In this document: positions 45,701 to 53,698 of the stretch, piece by piece
Position numbering within the stretch: position 1 is the first letter of the stretch
How the letters are laid out: each line of letters begins with the position of its first letter
DNA from: Glaciecola petra
GTDB lineage: Bacteria > Pseudomonadota > Gammaproteobacteria > Enterobacterales > Alteromonadaceae
NCBI RefSeq assembly: GCF_031846345.1
Contig: NZ_JAVRHX010000002.1
Location: 1 to 64,000, forward strand
Reading direction: 5' to 3'
DNA: 64,000 nucleotides
Notes under the pieces: model-generated
The model's database searches: none
What the model saw: the letters and a program-made list of their open reading frames with translations, nothing else
Told to the model about the DNA's origin: nothing
Made by a program: the position numbers and the translations under genes

Positions 45701-45955
45701 TTGGTTTTGTGCAACCGCGCTAGCTTCGTTGGTATCGGGGTCAGTAACCGAAATCACTCCACTTACATCGGTACTATCAGCACTTACACTTAGCGCTAAA
45801 TCACCACTAAACTGAGCAGGTGTATTTGGTGTCGGATCCGGAGTCGGTAAAGATGGAGTGCTTGAATCGCTTGAGCCACCACCGCAGCCACTTAATCCAA
45901 AAAGTAAACCTAGGATAGCCCCATTTAGCATTGATTTTTTAATAGTTTTAATCAC
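42755..45955 (-). CDS. Polysaccharide lyase family 6 lipoprotein (alginate/chondroitin lyase type)
   Basis: A 1066-residue outer-surface lipoprotein: lipobox GLSGC, two VCBS-like repeats (about 35-140 and 145-245), a PL6 right-handed beta-helix (about 265-640) and two C-terminal carbohydrate-binding-like domains (about 700-860 and 870-1060). In the helix, ISIKAGKVTVEHNTVRNSRGSIVSRHGEGSI carries the Lys and Arg that act as base and acid in chondroitinase B and PL6 alginate lyases. Alginate is the likelier substrate in a marine bacterium. The GTG at 45955 is chosen because GAGG lies 5 bases upstream and the n-region is MIKTIKKS. Confidence 0.88.
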   Translation of the reverse strand: MIKTIKKSMLNGAILGLLFGLSGCGGGSSDSSTPSLPTPDPTPNTPAQFSGDLALSVSADSTDVSGVISVTDPDTNEASAVAQNQVSVNYGTFTITSNGAWTYTLDSQNSTLIALPQDQNLSDSVTISSTDGTTTNITITFIGVNDLPTFGMGAGVNASSIDNQMSTPTTGTLSITDPDTGESSFIAQSDFATSFGIFSINTTGVWSYLLNTNNAGVSGLVDANDSLTDTIVVTSVDGSDTNIVITINGIDSIGDSVLTKGAIGDNDEVPTVNCTTVFNSSSALEDAVSFNMTAGETLCLANGNYTGLDLTFGGSGTSDNPITVAAQTPGEVIIGGEVFVGMTGEYVVLQGFIFADGNIGSSLLQTRANSNTPCNNCRITENTFVNMDANNDNSTKWFQIYGSNNRFDHNWVAGKVTRGALFVIERGDAPGTEDRTQIDHNYFGDRPPKEGLAYADGSDNEYEGIRVGSSSTHTSDSFAVIEHNFFEGIDGEAEVISIKAGKVTVEHNTVRNSRGSIVSRHGEGSIISNNFILGDGNPFSGGIRVVDANHSIINNYIEGARYLNTNFNGGILISNSNGSTTNGYQDVENILVANNTVVNSVNSINLYAGNQSSRPQTVFMVNNIVGDAVGAAIRNADTLPTNSVFSSNYVFGASLSDEDNISTIDGFEWLDAQLEADTQGIFRPSNGSPDLSADADTDLGEYDLPIVDFDGQVRSDNTIAGADEVLDSTPSITDLRGVLSPDLVGPISYVPQSTPAKVQVIALNNTGFDSGDLSAWTNTNASITSMSDDAFAKGNSAQVQGADGIISQSVAIQANTNYTFSAFVKGDGQLSAMVDGQSYSASNDSSSYRFTSLSFNSGAATSVTLSAQVNQNVTTSIALNNPNFDNDQDGWVVNEGTGIGQVQDSDNSSSNVNGSIKFTYNDADSGTPYDPYIAQTIAVTANTDYTITMYNLLKSSDAQDATVRFGAHSGSAVVDGIFADSTVLAEKISVYANLAEDEDAEDSFRPDTLVFNSGNNTTVTIFAQYQSTAGDDIRIDQFSVTSSGAPTTDTSAFFDEFRLVSHPELP

Positions 45956-45964
45956 AAACACCTC

Positions 45965-46065
45965 AATTGTAGACCAAATTAAAATATTGGTTAACAATAT
46001 AGTAACCAATTTAACACTTAAGTAAACTTTTTTATCAAGTGTCTATTTTAATTGGTCTACCAATT
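45965..46065. promoter_or_regulatory. Operator-like palindromes upstream of the PL6 gene
   Basis: AATTGGT-CT-ACCAATT (46050-46065) is a perfect 7+7 palindrome. ATTGGTTA...TAACCAAT (45986-46010) has perfect 8-base arms around 9 bases. AATTGTAGACCAAATT (45965-45980) matches half of the first. TTGGT/ACCAA sites of this size are typical for GntR- or LacI-type repressors; the regulator is not in the window. Confidence 0.55.
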
Positions 46066-46147
46066 TTGATTAACGGAGTTTATGTGTCGCTATTTTCAGC
46101 TTAGTTTGTTTTTAAAAATAAAACCAAGCTGTATTGTCACCTGCAAT

Positions 46148-47263
46148 TTATTCAAGTTCGCCTTGTGCACTTGTGACCGGATAACCAAGGTTCATCCAGC
46201 CAAATATCCCTTCGTATAGAACTGCTGTTTTGTCATAGCCCAACTCTCTGAGTTGTTTCACTATGTATTCCGTGGCCGCCCTTGGACAGGAGCAATAACC
46301 GACAATTTGCACATCCTTTGGCAAGTCTTTCACCTTGTCGGCTAAATCAGTGTAATAAGGAAACGGAACCGCTCCCTTAATATGAGCGCGCTGCCAAACA
46401 GATGGCACTCTAGTGTCTAACAATATCATTCTTTTGTTAGCTTTTATCGCTTCGTACAAATCAACTGAGGAAACATACATGTTGTCTGCCAACTCAAATT
46501 CGGGATCGTCGTTTTCAGGATTAATCACGTATTGATCGGGAGTGGGCAAGCTGGTTAATACTGTGCTCTCTACATTACTGTCTTTGGCTTTACTGCGAAG
46601 ATATGCCGTTACATTGTCAATGTCGTCGGCAGACAAAGTACCTGCATAACCCAGCATTGGTGTGCCTTCGCGTCCTTTTTCTATGGTATAGCGAATAAAT
46701 TCATCTTTATTATGCGCAAGTGCAGACTGATTAGCCAAGGCTGGAGCATTCACTCCTTCACCATTGACACCATGACATGCCGTACAATTTTCTTGATACA
46801 CTATAGCGCCACGTGCGATGTCCCCGAGCACAGGGTTTTCCGAGAGTTTGATTCGCTCTGCACCAGATTGCCAAAATAACCAATAGGTCAAGTCCCATAC
46901 TTCGTCTAAACTCATAGGGCCTCCCACTTCATCTAAGTAACCTGCCATAGCGGTACCTTGTCTACCATATGAAATTGGACGCAAAATCGAGTGAGGAACG
47001 CCAGATTCAAATAAAGTTTTAGAACGTAAAGAAGGTGCATGATCATTTTTATAGCCTTCACGGTTTTCACCATGGCAAAGGGAGCAATATTTTTGATAAT
47101 TCTTTGCGGCTACTTGAGCTTGTTCTGTCGTTAATTCACGCGGTGGTTCTTGTTTTTCATATACTTTTTGAGCCAAACCATTACTCATTAATATGCCGTA
47201 CAAAAGACCTGCAAATACTAACTTCTCAACATTATTCAATTTAAAAATCCTTCTAATTCGCAT
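46148..47263 (-). CDS. Dihaem cytochrome c fused to a rhodanese domain
   Basis: A 371-residue exported protein: signal peptide (about 12-31), two cytochrome c domains with haem sites C60-SLC-H64 and C160-TAC-H164 and probable axial Met106 and Met203, then a rhodanese-like domain (about 263-365) with LLDTRVPSVWQRAHIKGAVPFPY and the active-site loop GYCSCPRAATE (Cys324 and Cys326). Both haem groups and a sulfur-carrying cysteine in one periplasmic chain suggest electron transfer coupled to sulfur or thiosulfate chemistry. The substrate is not known. Confidence 0.88.
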   Translation of the reverse strand: MRIRRIFKLNNVEKLVFAGLLYGILMSNGLAQKVYEKQEPPRELTTEQAQVAAKNYQKYCSLCHGENREGYKNDHAPSLRSKTLFESGVPHSILRPISYGRQGTAMAGYLDEVGGPMSLDEVWDLTYWLFWQSGAERIKLSENPVLGDIARGAIVYQENCTACHGVNGEGVNAPALANQSALAHNKDEFIRYTIEKGREGTPMLGYAGTLSADDIDNVTAYLRSKAKDSNVESTVLTSLPTPDQYVINPENDDPEFELADNMYVSSVDLYEAIKANKRMILLDTRVPSVWQRAHIKGAVPFPYYTDLADKVKDLPKDVQIVGYCSCPRAATEYIVKQLRELGYDKTAVLYEGIFGWMNLGYPVTSAQGELE

Positions 47264-47490
47264 ATTGCCCTTATATGCTCTCGATGTTCGTATAAGATTG
47301 ATGGCATGACTTTATTGATTAGAGTACACAGCTTAGAAAAACGATGCAAACCTTGCCTGATTAAAAGAGAATATAGTGTAAATGCGATAAGCTGTGCTTT
47401 ATTCAAGATACTTTGCATTGTATATATTCCATCACTCCGTCATGATTATATTAAATATTGTAACCGTTAATAAATCCTTGGGAGAAACTC

Positions 47491-48324
47491 ATGAGAAAGC
47501 TACTTACTATTTTTTGCATAAGCATATCTTTGCTCAACTGTAGCCAAGCACCTAATCAAGAAACAGGTTGGCAGCTCAACTTTTTAGATGAATTTGACAC
47601 CTTCAACGAAGACAACTGGCAAGACCAAATGCTATGGGTAAACAATGAAGACCAATGCTATTTACCTAACGGTGAACATGGCACGCGTGAAGTCAGCAAT
47701 GGCACCTTAAAAGTTCGCGTTATTGACTTAAGAGATAAACAACCCTGTGACAACATGAGTAAAACGGGTGAAAAAAAACCTGACACCCAATATGTAGCTG
47801 GTCGTATTGCTTCAAAAAATAAAAAGGAATTTATAAAAGGTAAATGGACTGCTAGGTTGAGAGTTAAAAATAGCGGTCAAGCAGGTATGTTTCCGGCTTG
47901 GTGGTTACTCGGCGCTTTGAACAATGAACCTCCGGTACAAGAAGCTAATGAAACCGTTTGCTGGCCAATGGAAGGGTCTGGCGAATTGGATATTTTTGAA
48001 CATCACAGTGATGGTGGTCCTGACCATTTTGCAGCTCGTGTAATTAAAAGTTTAGGCCATTGTGATGGAGGTGATTGGCAAGCGGAAATGGCGGTAGAAA
48101 AAGCTGACCTTGACCAGTTTAATGACTTTTCGGTTGAATGGTTAAATAACGATATTATTTTTCGTTTAAATGAAAAAGAGATCTATCGGTTGGAAGATCA
48201 GGGGGATGAGTATCCTGAGCCATTTTTCGCTATATTGAACTTTGCCAAAATAAACGATTCACCAATGACAATGAATTGGGAAATGGAAGTAGATTGGGTC
48301 AAACATGAAGTTTGGGCAGACTAA
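47491..48324 (+). CDS. Glycoside hydrolase family 16 lipoprotein
   Basis: A 277-residue lipoprotein (lipobox SLLNC, Cys17) with a GH16 jelly-roll. The catalytic ExDxxE is GELDIFE (E165 nucleophile, D167, E170 acid/base), preceded by FPAWWLLG, the typical substrate-cleft tryptophans. GH16 enzymes cleave beta-1,3 or beta-1,4 glucans and galactans; laminarin is a plausible substrate in algal carbon use, but agarase or carrageenase activity cannot be excluded. A GGGAGA site precedes the ATG. Three bases separate it from the next gene. Confidence 0.92.
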   Translation: MRKLLTIFCISISLLNCSQAPNQETGWQLNFLDEFDTFNEDNWQDQMLWVNNEDQCYLPNGEHGTREVSNGTLKVRVIDLRDKQPCDNMSKTGEKKPDTQYVAGRIASKNKKEFIKGKWTARLRVKNSGQAGMFPAWWLLGALNNEPPVQEANETVCWPMEGSGELDIFEHHSDGGPDHFAARVIKSLGHCDGGDWQAEMAVEKADLDQFNDFSVEWLNNDIIFRLNEKEIYRLEDQGDEYPEPFFAILNFAKINDSPMTMNWEMEVDWVKHEVWAD

Positions 48325-48327
48325 AAA

Positions 48328-48723
48328 ATGAGCCCAAAATCAATTACTCTGAATTTGGGAGGCTTAGTCTTTTTGCTTTTTGCCTATTGGCAATTTAACG
48401 ACCAAAGCCAATACGGAAATACCGATGCATGGGCTTGGATTGTTATTTACACGCTTTCTGCCATATTATCTTTTAGCTGTGCAACAAGCTATGTTAGGCC
48501 TGCCGTTTTGTATATTTGGTTTGGTTTCACTATTGGTGCATTGACCTTTCGCCTGCAAGATGATCAAGGTAATTTCGATTTAAGTAGGCTTGACCCAAGT
48601 AAAATATGGAATCAAGATCAAACATTAATGATACAAAATAGCAATGAATCGAGCGGCTTGCTGATTCTAGTATGTTGGGCTTTGTTGATGCTGTATTTAA
48701 ATAATAATCATAGAGAAAAATAA
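48328..48723 (+). CDS. TMEM220-family membrane protein
   Basis: A 131-residue protein with four hydrophobic segments (about 7-23, 37-53, 58-74, 109-124) and the family's FAYWQFNDQSQ-type first loop (Q-x-N-D). This matches the transmembrane-220 family. Function unknown. It starts three bases after the GH16 stop and ends 27 bases inside the convergent DUF3667 gene. Confidence 0.7.
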   Translation: MSPKSITLNLGGLVFLLFAYWQFNDQSQYGNTDAWAWIVIYTLSAILSFSCATSYVRPAVLYIWFGFTIGALTFRLQDDQGNFDLSRLDPSKIWNQDQTLMIQNSNESSGLLILVCWALLMLYLNNNHREK

Positions 48724-49542
48724 AGAAGACGCTCCCAGAAAAACCAAAATAAGGCCATATACCAAGAATATTAGAAAAGTCTTAGGTACAACGAGCCAAT
48801 AACTTTGCTGATAAGTCTTTTTTTGCGCCTTGGCTAGATATACCGGGATCAGCACAGTTAAAAAAGCCCACCAAGGACTTATTAATACCATGCCATAAGT
48901 AAGCATAATCCAGCACATTAGCCAGGTTTGGAAATGCAATACAAACAGTAAATGATCAAAATACAAAACCCGTTTAAACAAATATAAACCCTTTAGAACA
49001 AAAGCAAACAATGGTAAAAACAACAATAGAGCATTAGGTAATGTTTTTTCCAACACGTTAAACATTTTGTTAATGACAATTTGCGAATTACTCTGTTGGA
49101 GCTCTTCTTTTCGATCCGCTATGAGCTCACTGAACCATTTAATGTTGCCCTCGTCGGTTATTTTAAAATTTCCCAAATTAGGATCGGGTGCCTCTCTTCC
49201 AATCAAGATGTTCCCTATATACACATTCTTGTCACTTACATCGGGCGCTTCAATTTGAAATATCAAAAAAAATACAATGCTAACGACTAAATACATGCGT
49301 ACCGGAGGTAAAATAGATACTCGCCGACCACTAACAAATTCTGTGGTCAAATAACCTGGTTTTAAAAATAAGGCACTAATACTGGTATAAAACTTAGAAT
49401 CTATCGTAAATATGTCTTCTGTTAACTCACCTAACATTCGCCATATTGGACCTCTGCGGCTATGTACAGATTGACCACAGTGACTACAAAAATTCCCAGT
49501 TGTCGGGCTTTCGCAGTTTGTGCATTTAATTTCACTATCCAT
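48697..49542 (-). CDS. DUF3667 zinc-ribbon membrane protein
   Basis: A 281-residue protein with an N-terminal zinc ribbon (CTNCESPTTGNFCSHCGQ, residues 7-24), an amphipathic region containing FLKPGYLTTEFVSGRRVSILPPVRMYLVVS (the DUF3667 hallmark) and four or five membrane helices. Function unknown. It is nine bases downstream of the serine hydrolase gene and overlaps the TMEM220 gene tail to tail. Confidence 0.85.
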   Translation of the reverse strand: MDSEIKCTNCESPTTGNFCSHCGQSVHSRRGPIWRMLGELTEDIFTIDSKFYTSISALFLKPGYLTTEFVSGRRVSILPPVRMYLVVSIVFFLIFQIEAPDVSDKNVYIGNILIGREAPDPNLGNFKITDEGNIKWFSELIADRKEELQQSNSQIVINKMFNVLEKTLPNALLLFLPLFAFVLKGLYLFKRVLYFDHLLFVLHFQTWLMCWIMLTYGMVLISPWWAFLTVLIPVYLAKAQKKTYQQSYWLVVPKTFLIFLVYGLILVFLGASSLFFSMIII

Positions 49543-49550
49543 AAGCGTGA

Positions 49551-50819
49551 TTATTTCAGTAATCCGGAAACAGACAATTTCCGAGCCAAAGGAAGTAATT
49601 CATGTTGCTGAAATTCGGTATCAGCAGTGCCAAACCAGACCATTACCAATTCATTACCTGAAGATACATAGAGCCCTTGCCCAGAATAACCCGATTTAAA
49701 CATATCCCCATCTTTCCATATTAAATCCCATTGCCACCGGCTATGCAGTGGTGCATCGCCATCAAAAAGCGTATCTAATTGTTCAATGCGTTCATCAGAG
49801 AAAAGAGGCCGATGTTTATTTTTTAGAAAATCACGATGGTTTTTTCCTATTGTTCCCCAACCTCTATTATTATCAAAGAACATGAGACCAAATCTTGCAA
49901 TATCAGACAAACGTGCACTTAGTCCACCAGACGCATAAGCCTCACCATGTTTGTTGATCAACATAAGGCCATCTGCTTCAGCGCCCATTGGTCGCCAAAG
50001 TAAATCGGAAAAAGCACGTGCCAGTGGCTTTTGAGTTATTGCTTCAACAACTAAACCAGTAATAATAGTATTTGAAGAGGTATATTCAGTTTCCTCACCG
50101 GCTTTGCGATGAGCGCTCATACTTTTTAGAAACTCGCTTGCAGTACCAATGGTTTTTCTGATTTGAGGCACTACGCCTAGCGCCTCTTCTGCTCGATAGA
50201 CACAGACCTCTGGGTTTTGATAACCATCGCTATCTCGGCAGTCTATCCCTGAGCTCATATCAACCACATCTTGCAAGGCTATATTGCCCCAAGCGCTGTT
50301 AGCAAAATCTGGCAAATACGTTTTCACTGGGGCTTTCATATCAACTTTACCCTGCTCTTCCAATACAGCTAGAGCAGTTGCAGTTACCACCTTAGTAACC
50401 GACCATGTCATGTGCCGCTCAAGTGGGCCAATTGTTTTATACCGCTGATAAACAATCTTGCCTTTGTGCAAAATCATCATACTATCTATGCGCTCATCGG
50501 CTGAAACATAATCGTCAAAACTTAAGGCTTTATCATCTATTTTTACTTGCCATTGATTTACCTTACTATTCAAATCGACGGCTAAGGGACGTGTTTTGTT
50601 ATGATGAATGGTGGTATGCGGGAAAAGCCCTGGCATTTCACGCCAAGCAAAACGGCTAGGCTCACCGCCCAAATCAAACTCCACATGTTTATAATCTTTA
50701 TACATTTTGCTGTGATAGTTTACATCTGTGCGGGAGCTGTCTTCTTGAGCAGAGACAAGAAAAACGCCCAAACTCAAAAAGCCGATTAACAATATACTGC
50801 TGCTATTTTTGATATTCAT
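49551..50819 (-). CDS. Serine hydrolase of the class C beta-lactamase/esterase family
   Basis: A 422-residue periplasmic protein with a signal peptide (about 1-25). The active-site SxxK is MTWSVTKVVT, the second-motif tyrosine is in EYTSSNTIITG, and the family's SGIDCRD and YASGGLSARLSDIARFGLMFF follow. These match EstB/6-aminohexanoate-hydrolase-like members rather than true AmpC enzymes, so the substrate is more likely an ester or amide than a beta-lactam. Upstream of and probably co-transcribed with the DUF3667 gene. Confidence 0.85.
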   Translation of the reverse strand: MNIKNSSSILLIGFLSLGVFLVSAQEDSSRTDVNYHSKMYKDYKHVEFDLGGEPSRFAWREMPGLFPHTTIHHNKTRPLAVDLNSKVNQWQVKIDDKALSFDDYVSADERIDSMMILHKGKIVYQRYKTIGPLERHMTWSVTKVVTATALAVLEEQGKVDMKAPVKTYLPDFANSAWGNIALQDVVDMSSGIDCRDSDGYQNPEVCVYRAEEALGVVPQIRKTIGTASEFLKSMSAHRKAGEETEYTSSNTIITGLVVEAITQKPLARAFSDLLWRPMGAEADGLMLINKHGEAYASGGLSARLSDIARFGLMFFDNNRGWGTIGKNHRDFLKNKHRPLFSDERIEQLDTLFDGDAPLHSRWQWDLIWKDGDMFKSGYSGQGLYVSSGNELVMVWFGTADTEFQQHELLPLARKLSVSGLLK

Positions 50820-50989
50820 ATCTTTTCAACTCAACACAAATGAATGAATCAAAAAGAATAAAGCTTATTTTATTGAAATCAAGGTAAAAGCGAATAGATA
50901 TTAATATACTGGTTCTTATTGAACCAAGAAAGTTGATAAATATACCGACTTTGTCACTTAAGTGATTTATGAAAATACTAGAAATATAA

Positions 50990-51022
50990 AAAGGCATTAG
51001 CAATCAAATTACTAATGCCTTT
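50990..51022 (-). terminator. Terminator after the PEP-CTERM-like gene
   Basis: AAAGGCATTAG (50990-51000) and CTAATGCCTTT (51012-51022) form an 11-bp stem with an 11-base loop downstream of the gene at 51039. The T-tract on the minus strand is short, made of the last paired bases and TATATT. Confidence 0.6.
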
Positions 51023-51038
51023 AATTAATTGGAAAGTT

Positions 51039-51665
51039 CTATTTTAGTGCGCGCTTACGCAAGCCAAGCGCAGCTAAACAAATGGCAAATAGCGCCAATG
51101 TTGCAGGTGCTGACACTACAGAAATGCTGCTTAATCTAAAACTATCATTACTTTGAACGGCACCAACACCAAAGGTTGTGCCGTAGTAGCCGCTAAATGA
51201 CACATCTTGGGATACATCTTCGTTTGACAAGATTCGGTTAAACATATTACCTTCAATAAGGCCAAACTCAAAGTCATCGCTATTACCAAAATCGGTAAAT
51301 CCGATGCCGGTAAACATAACAGCGCGTGAGAATGTAAAAATTAGTAAGTCGTTACCAGAATTTCCATCAACACGACCGCCTTGATCAGTGTTTATGCCGA
51401 CAACACCCAAACCGTCGTCGTCAAGCAAGCCCAAACGTCTATTATTACTGTTACCTGTGTCAACATCTGTGATTACTGATGAGTTGTTTGAAAATACCGC
51501 AGCTTCGATATTTAAATCTACGCCTGGCATTACATCTACGATATTTCTAAAAGTGAATTGTGTAAAACTTGTTTTGTAATCATCAAACTCTATAACAACA
51601 GCGTTAGCTACCGATGAACATAGCACTAACGAACCTAATAATAGGCTCCGTATTTTATTGGTCAT
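51039..51665 (-). CDS. PEP-CTERM-like sorting-signal protein
   Basis: A 208-residue secreted protein: signal peptide (MTNKIRSLLLGSLVLCSSVANA), a beta-rich extracellular domain (VIEFDDYKTSFTQFTFRNIVDVMPG) and a tripartite C-terminus VSAPATLALFAICLAALGLRKRALK. In Alteromonadaceae such V-S-A-P-A tails replace the classical V-P-E-P. The ATG at 51665 with AGGAG in front is preferred to the 51752 extension. Shares the sorting type, but no sequence similarity, with the protein at 22123. Confidence 0.8.
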   Translation of the reverse strand: MTNKIRSLLLGSLVLCSSVANAVVIEFDDYKTSFTQFTFRNIVDVMPGVDLNIEAAVFSNNSSVITDVDTGNSNNRRLGLLDDDGLGVVGINTDQGGRVDGNSGNDLLIFTFSRAVMFTGIGFTDFGNSDDFEFGLIEGNMFNRILSNEDVSQDVSFSGYYGTTFGVGAVQSNDSFRLSSISVVSAPATLALFAICLAALGLRKRALK

Positions 51666-51821
51666 ATTTTCTCCTCTTTTATAGTTAACCAGCCATACAT
51701 GATGTAACATGCAAAAAACAAGCCTTTTGAAATAACTATAATAATCATGCACTTACATAAATACGTTAGCGCTTATGTAAAATTTCCTGACAGTATAAAA
51801 TAGTGGGATTGTTTAAGATTG

Positions 51822-52493
51822 TCAGAACCCATGATAAGTCACAAACTCACTATTGTCGGCGCGTGTTGAACGTACGTCGTTAGCAGCAAAGTTTTCATCA
51901 GGATAGCCCATTGCAATACAAATCATAATGGCTTCGGTATCTGGAATATTAGCATGCTCGTGCACCACATCTGACTGCATAATACCTTGCCCATTGATCA
52001 CGCAACCTAGCCCTAAATCCCACGCAGCAAGCACAATTCCGTAGGCCAAAGACCCTAAACCAAACTGAGTAATGCCTGCAGGTTCGAGTGTTTTGTCATA
52101 TGTAAGTACTAGCGATACTGGCGCATCAAACTGACGAAATCCGCGCATCATCCAATCCATGCGTTTTTCTTTGTCTTCTCGAGTGATGCCCATTACTTCA
52201 AATAGCTGAATAGCAACGTCGATTTGGCGTTTACGATGAATCCCCTCATAATCTTCTTTATAAGGAAAGTCGCGTACGTGCGGTTTTCCAGCTAGGGTAT
52301 TTTTAGTATTTCCTTCTCGGATTTTATTGAGGACGTCACCCCCAACCGCATGAATTTTCCAAGTTTGTGTATTATAAGACGAAGGCGCCCACTTAGCAGC
52401 ATCAATTACTTTATCAACGGTTTCCCTACTAACTGGCGTTTCTTTAAATCCACGTACACTTTTACGTGATTGTGCGAATTCGGCAAAATTCAT
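51822..52493 (-). CDS. Nitroreductase-family flavoprotein
   Basis: A 223-residue cytosolic FMN-dependent oxidoreductase. The N-terminal FMN motif is SRKSVRGFKETPVSRE (about 9-24), AAKWAPSSYNTQTWKIHA follows, and the C-terminal phosphate-binding part is ICIAMGYPDENFAANDVRSTR. Members reduce nitroaromatics, quinones or related compounds with NAD(P)H. Substrate not predictable. Confidence 0.92.
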   Translation of the reverse strand: MNFAEFAQSRKSVRGFKETPVSRETVDKVIDAAKWAPSSYNTQTWKIHAVGGDVLNKIREGNTKNTLAGKPHVRDFPYKEDYEGIHRKRQIDVAIQLFEVMGITREDKEKRMDWMMRGFRQFDAPVSLVLTYDKTLEPAGITQFGLGSLAYGIVLAAWDLGLGCVINGQGIMQSDVVHEHANIPDTEAIMICIAMGYPDENFAANDVRSTRADNSEFVTYHGF

Positions 52494-52513
52494 AGTTTTC
52501 CTTATTATTTTAT

Positions 52514-52864
52514 TTATTCGGCTAAATGCCTAAGCTTAAATTCAATATTACAGTGAGTGGCTGCTTCTTCTATCGTTATAATTGTTTGTTTGTCCCAATC
52601 AGAAGATGTCATAGTTTCCTCTATTACAAGATAATATTGATAAGCATATTCATAGTTTTTAAATTCGTTTGTTACATCGCTTATATTTTTGTAATAATCA
52701 GCCATCATGTAATGATGTACAAGCAAATTACCTAAACGAGAAGAGTCTTCTGGCCTCTCTTTATGCCGCTTTTCATACCAAGCAAGCACCACCAAAAGCC
52801 CCTGTTCTGCTTTATCATATCGCCCTAACTTTTCAAGTGATGTGGCTCTTTCCGCAATAAGCAA
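52514..52864 (-). CDS. Short TPR-like protein, possibly a fragment
   Basis: A 116-residue frame starting at TTG (52864), directly after an in-frame TAG. The first 35 residues read like one tetratricopeptide repeat (ATSLEKLGRYDKAEQGLLVVLAWYEKR), and the rest is helical. The weak start, lack of a good ribosome-binding site and single repeat suggest the tail of a larger lost gene. It lies 20 bases upstream of the nitroreductase gene. Confidence 0.4.
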   Translation of the reverse strand: MLIAERATSLEKLGRYDKAEQGLLVVLAWYEKRHKERPEDSSRLGNLLVHHYMMADYYKNISDVTNEFKNYEYAYQYYLVIEETMTSSDWDKQTIITIEEAATHCNIEFKLRHLAE

Positions 52865-52932
52865 TACCTATTATCGATAAACATATACATACAGAATGCA
52901 ATTGATAGTAAATAATTGCAATACCGCTGGGT

Positions 52933-53562
52933 TTAACATTTTTGCAGAGCGTATCTCACTTTTTTCCTCAAGGAAGGCAAAATATCCTGCTCAAACCAAG
53001 GGTTCTTCTTTAACCAAATATTGTTACGTGGGCTTGGGTGGGGCAATGGTATATACTCTATGTGTTCACCATCGCAGCCATTTTCTTTGCGATTAAAAAT
53101 CTGCCAATCTTTAACTGTTTCTGTCAATGTATTTTGTTTACGCAAGTAAGCGTGTTCATTTACATGCCACTCTATCGCGTATTTTCCAATGAGTAAGCAC
53201 AACTCTATATTAGGCATATGCGCCAACAGTTTTTTCCGCCAGGTTGCTGCGCAAATTTTGGGTGGAGGGAAGTCACCATCTTTTGCTTTACCTGGATAAC
53301 AAAATGCCATTGGCAAAATTGCTATGTGTTGTTGCTTATAAAATTGCGCCTCACTTATGCCCATCCAATCACGTAAACGCGCCCCACTTTTGTCCATAAA
53401 TGGCGCATATTTTTCATGAGTCACAATACCAGGAGCTTGACCTGCAATGAGTATTTTGGCGTTAGCATTTACGCTAAAGATGGGTCTTGGTGGCAATGGA
53501 ATTTTGGCGCTACACAAATCACATTGACGCACTTGTTGCGTTAATATTTGTAAATTTGCCAT
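52933..53562 (-). CDS. Uracil-DNA-glycosylase superfamily protein
   Basis: A 209-residue protein with the UDG fold: motif 1 GQAPGIVTHEKYAPFMDKSGARLRDWMG (about 41-68), GKYAIEW in the middle and the C-terminal motif PLPHPSPRNN (about 173-182). It opens with a CDLC pair (about 15-18), but the further cysteines that would complete the 4Fe-4S site of families 4 and 5 are not obvious. It may repair deaminated bases; activity is unproven. Confidence 0.85.
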   Translation of the reverse strand: MANLQILTQQVRQCDLCSAKIPLPPRPIFSVNANAKILIAGQAPGIVTHEKYAPFMDKSGARLRDWMGISEAQFYKQQHIAILPMAFCYPGKAKDGDFPPPKICAATWRKKLLAHMPNIELCLLIGKYAIEWHVNEHAYLRKQNTLTETVKDWQIFNRKENGCDGEHIEYIPLPHPSPRNNIWLKKNPWFEQDILPSLRKKVRYALQKC

Positions 53563-53648
53563 GATTTTTGGATGCTCTCTTATTTATCATCGATAAATTT
53601 AAAATATAAAGCGAAGAGCGATAGACTAGCATAGCTGGCAATGATGAC

Positions 53649-53680
53649 AAAAAGGCTACTGAATATTAGTAGCCTTTTTA
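53649..53680. terminator. Bidirectional terminator
   Basis: AAAAAGGCTACT and AGTAGCCTTTTT form a 12-bp stem around GAATATT, with A and T runs on both sides, after the DUF2141 gene on the minus strand. Confidence 0.85.
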
Positions 53681-53698
53681 TGATTTAGCAGGGTTTTG

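Noticed and set aside
47236..47418. Minus-strand 60-codon frame upstream of the cytochrome-rhodanese gene
   Set aside because: It overlaps the start of that gene, has no recognised domain and no ribosome-binding site.
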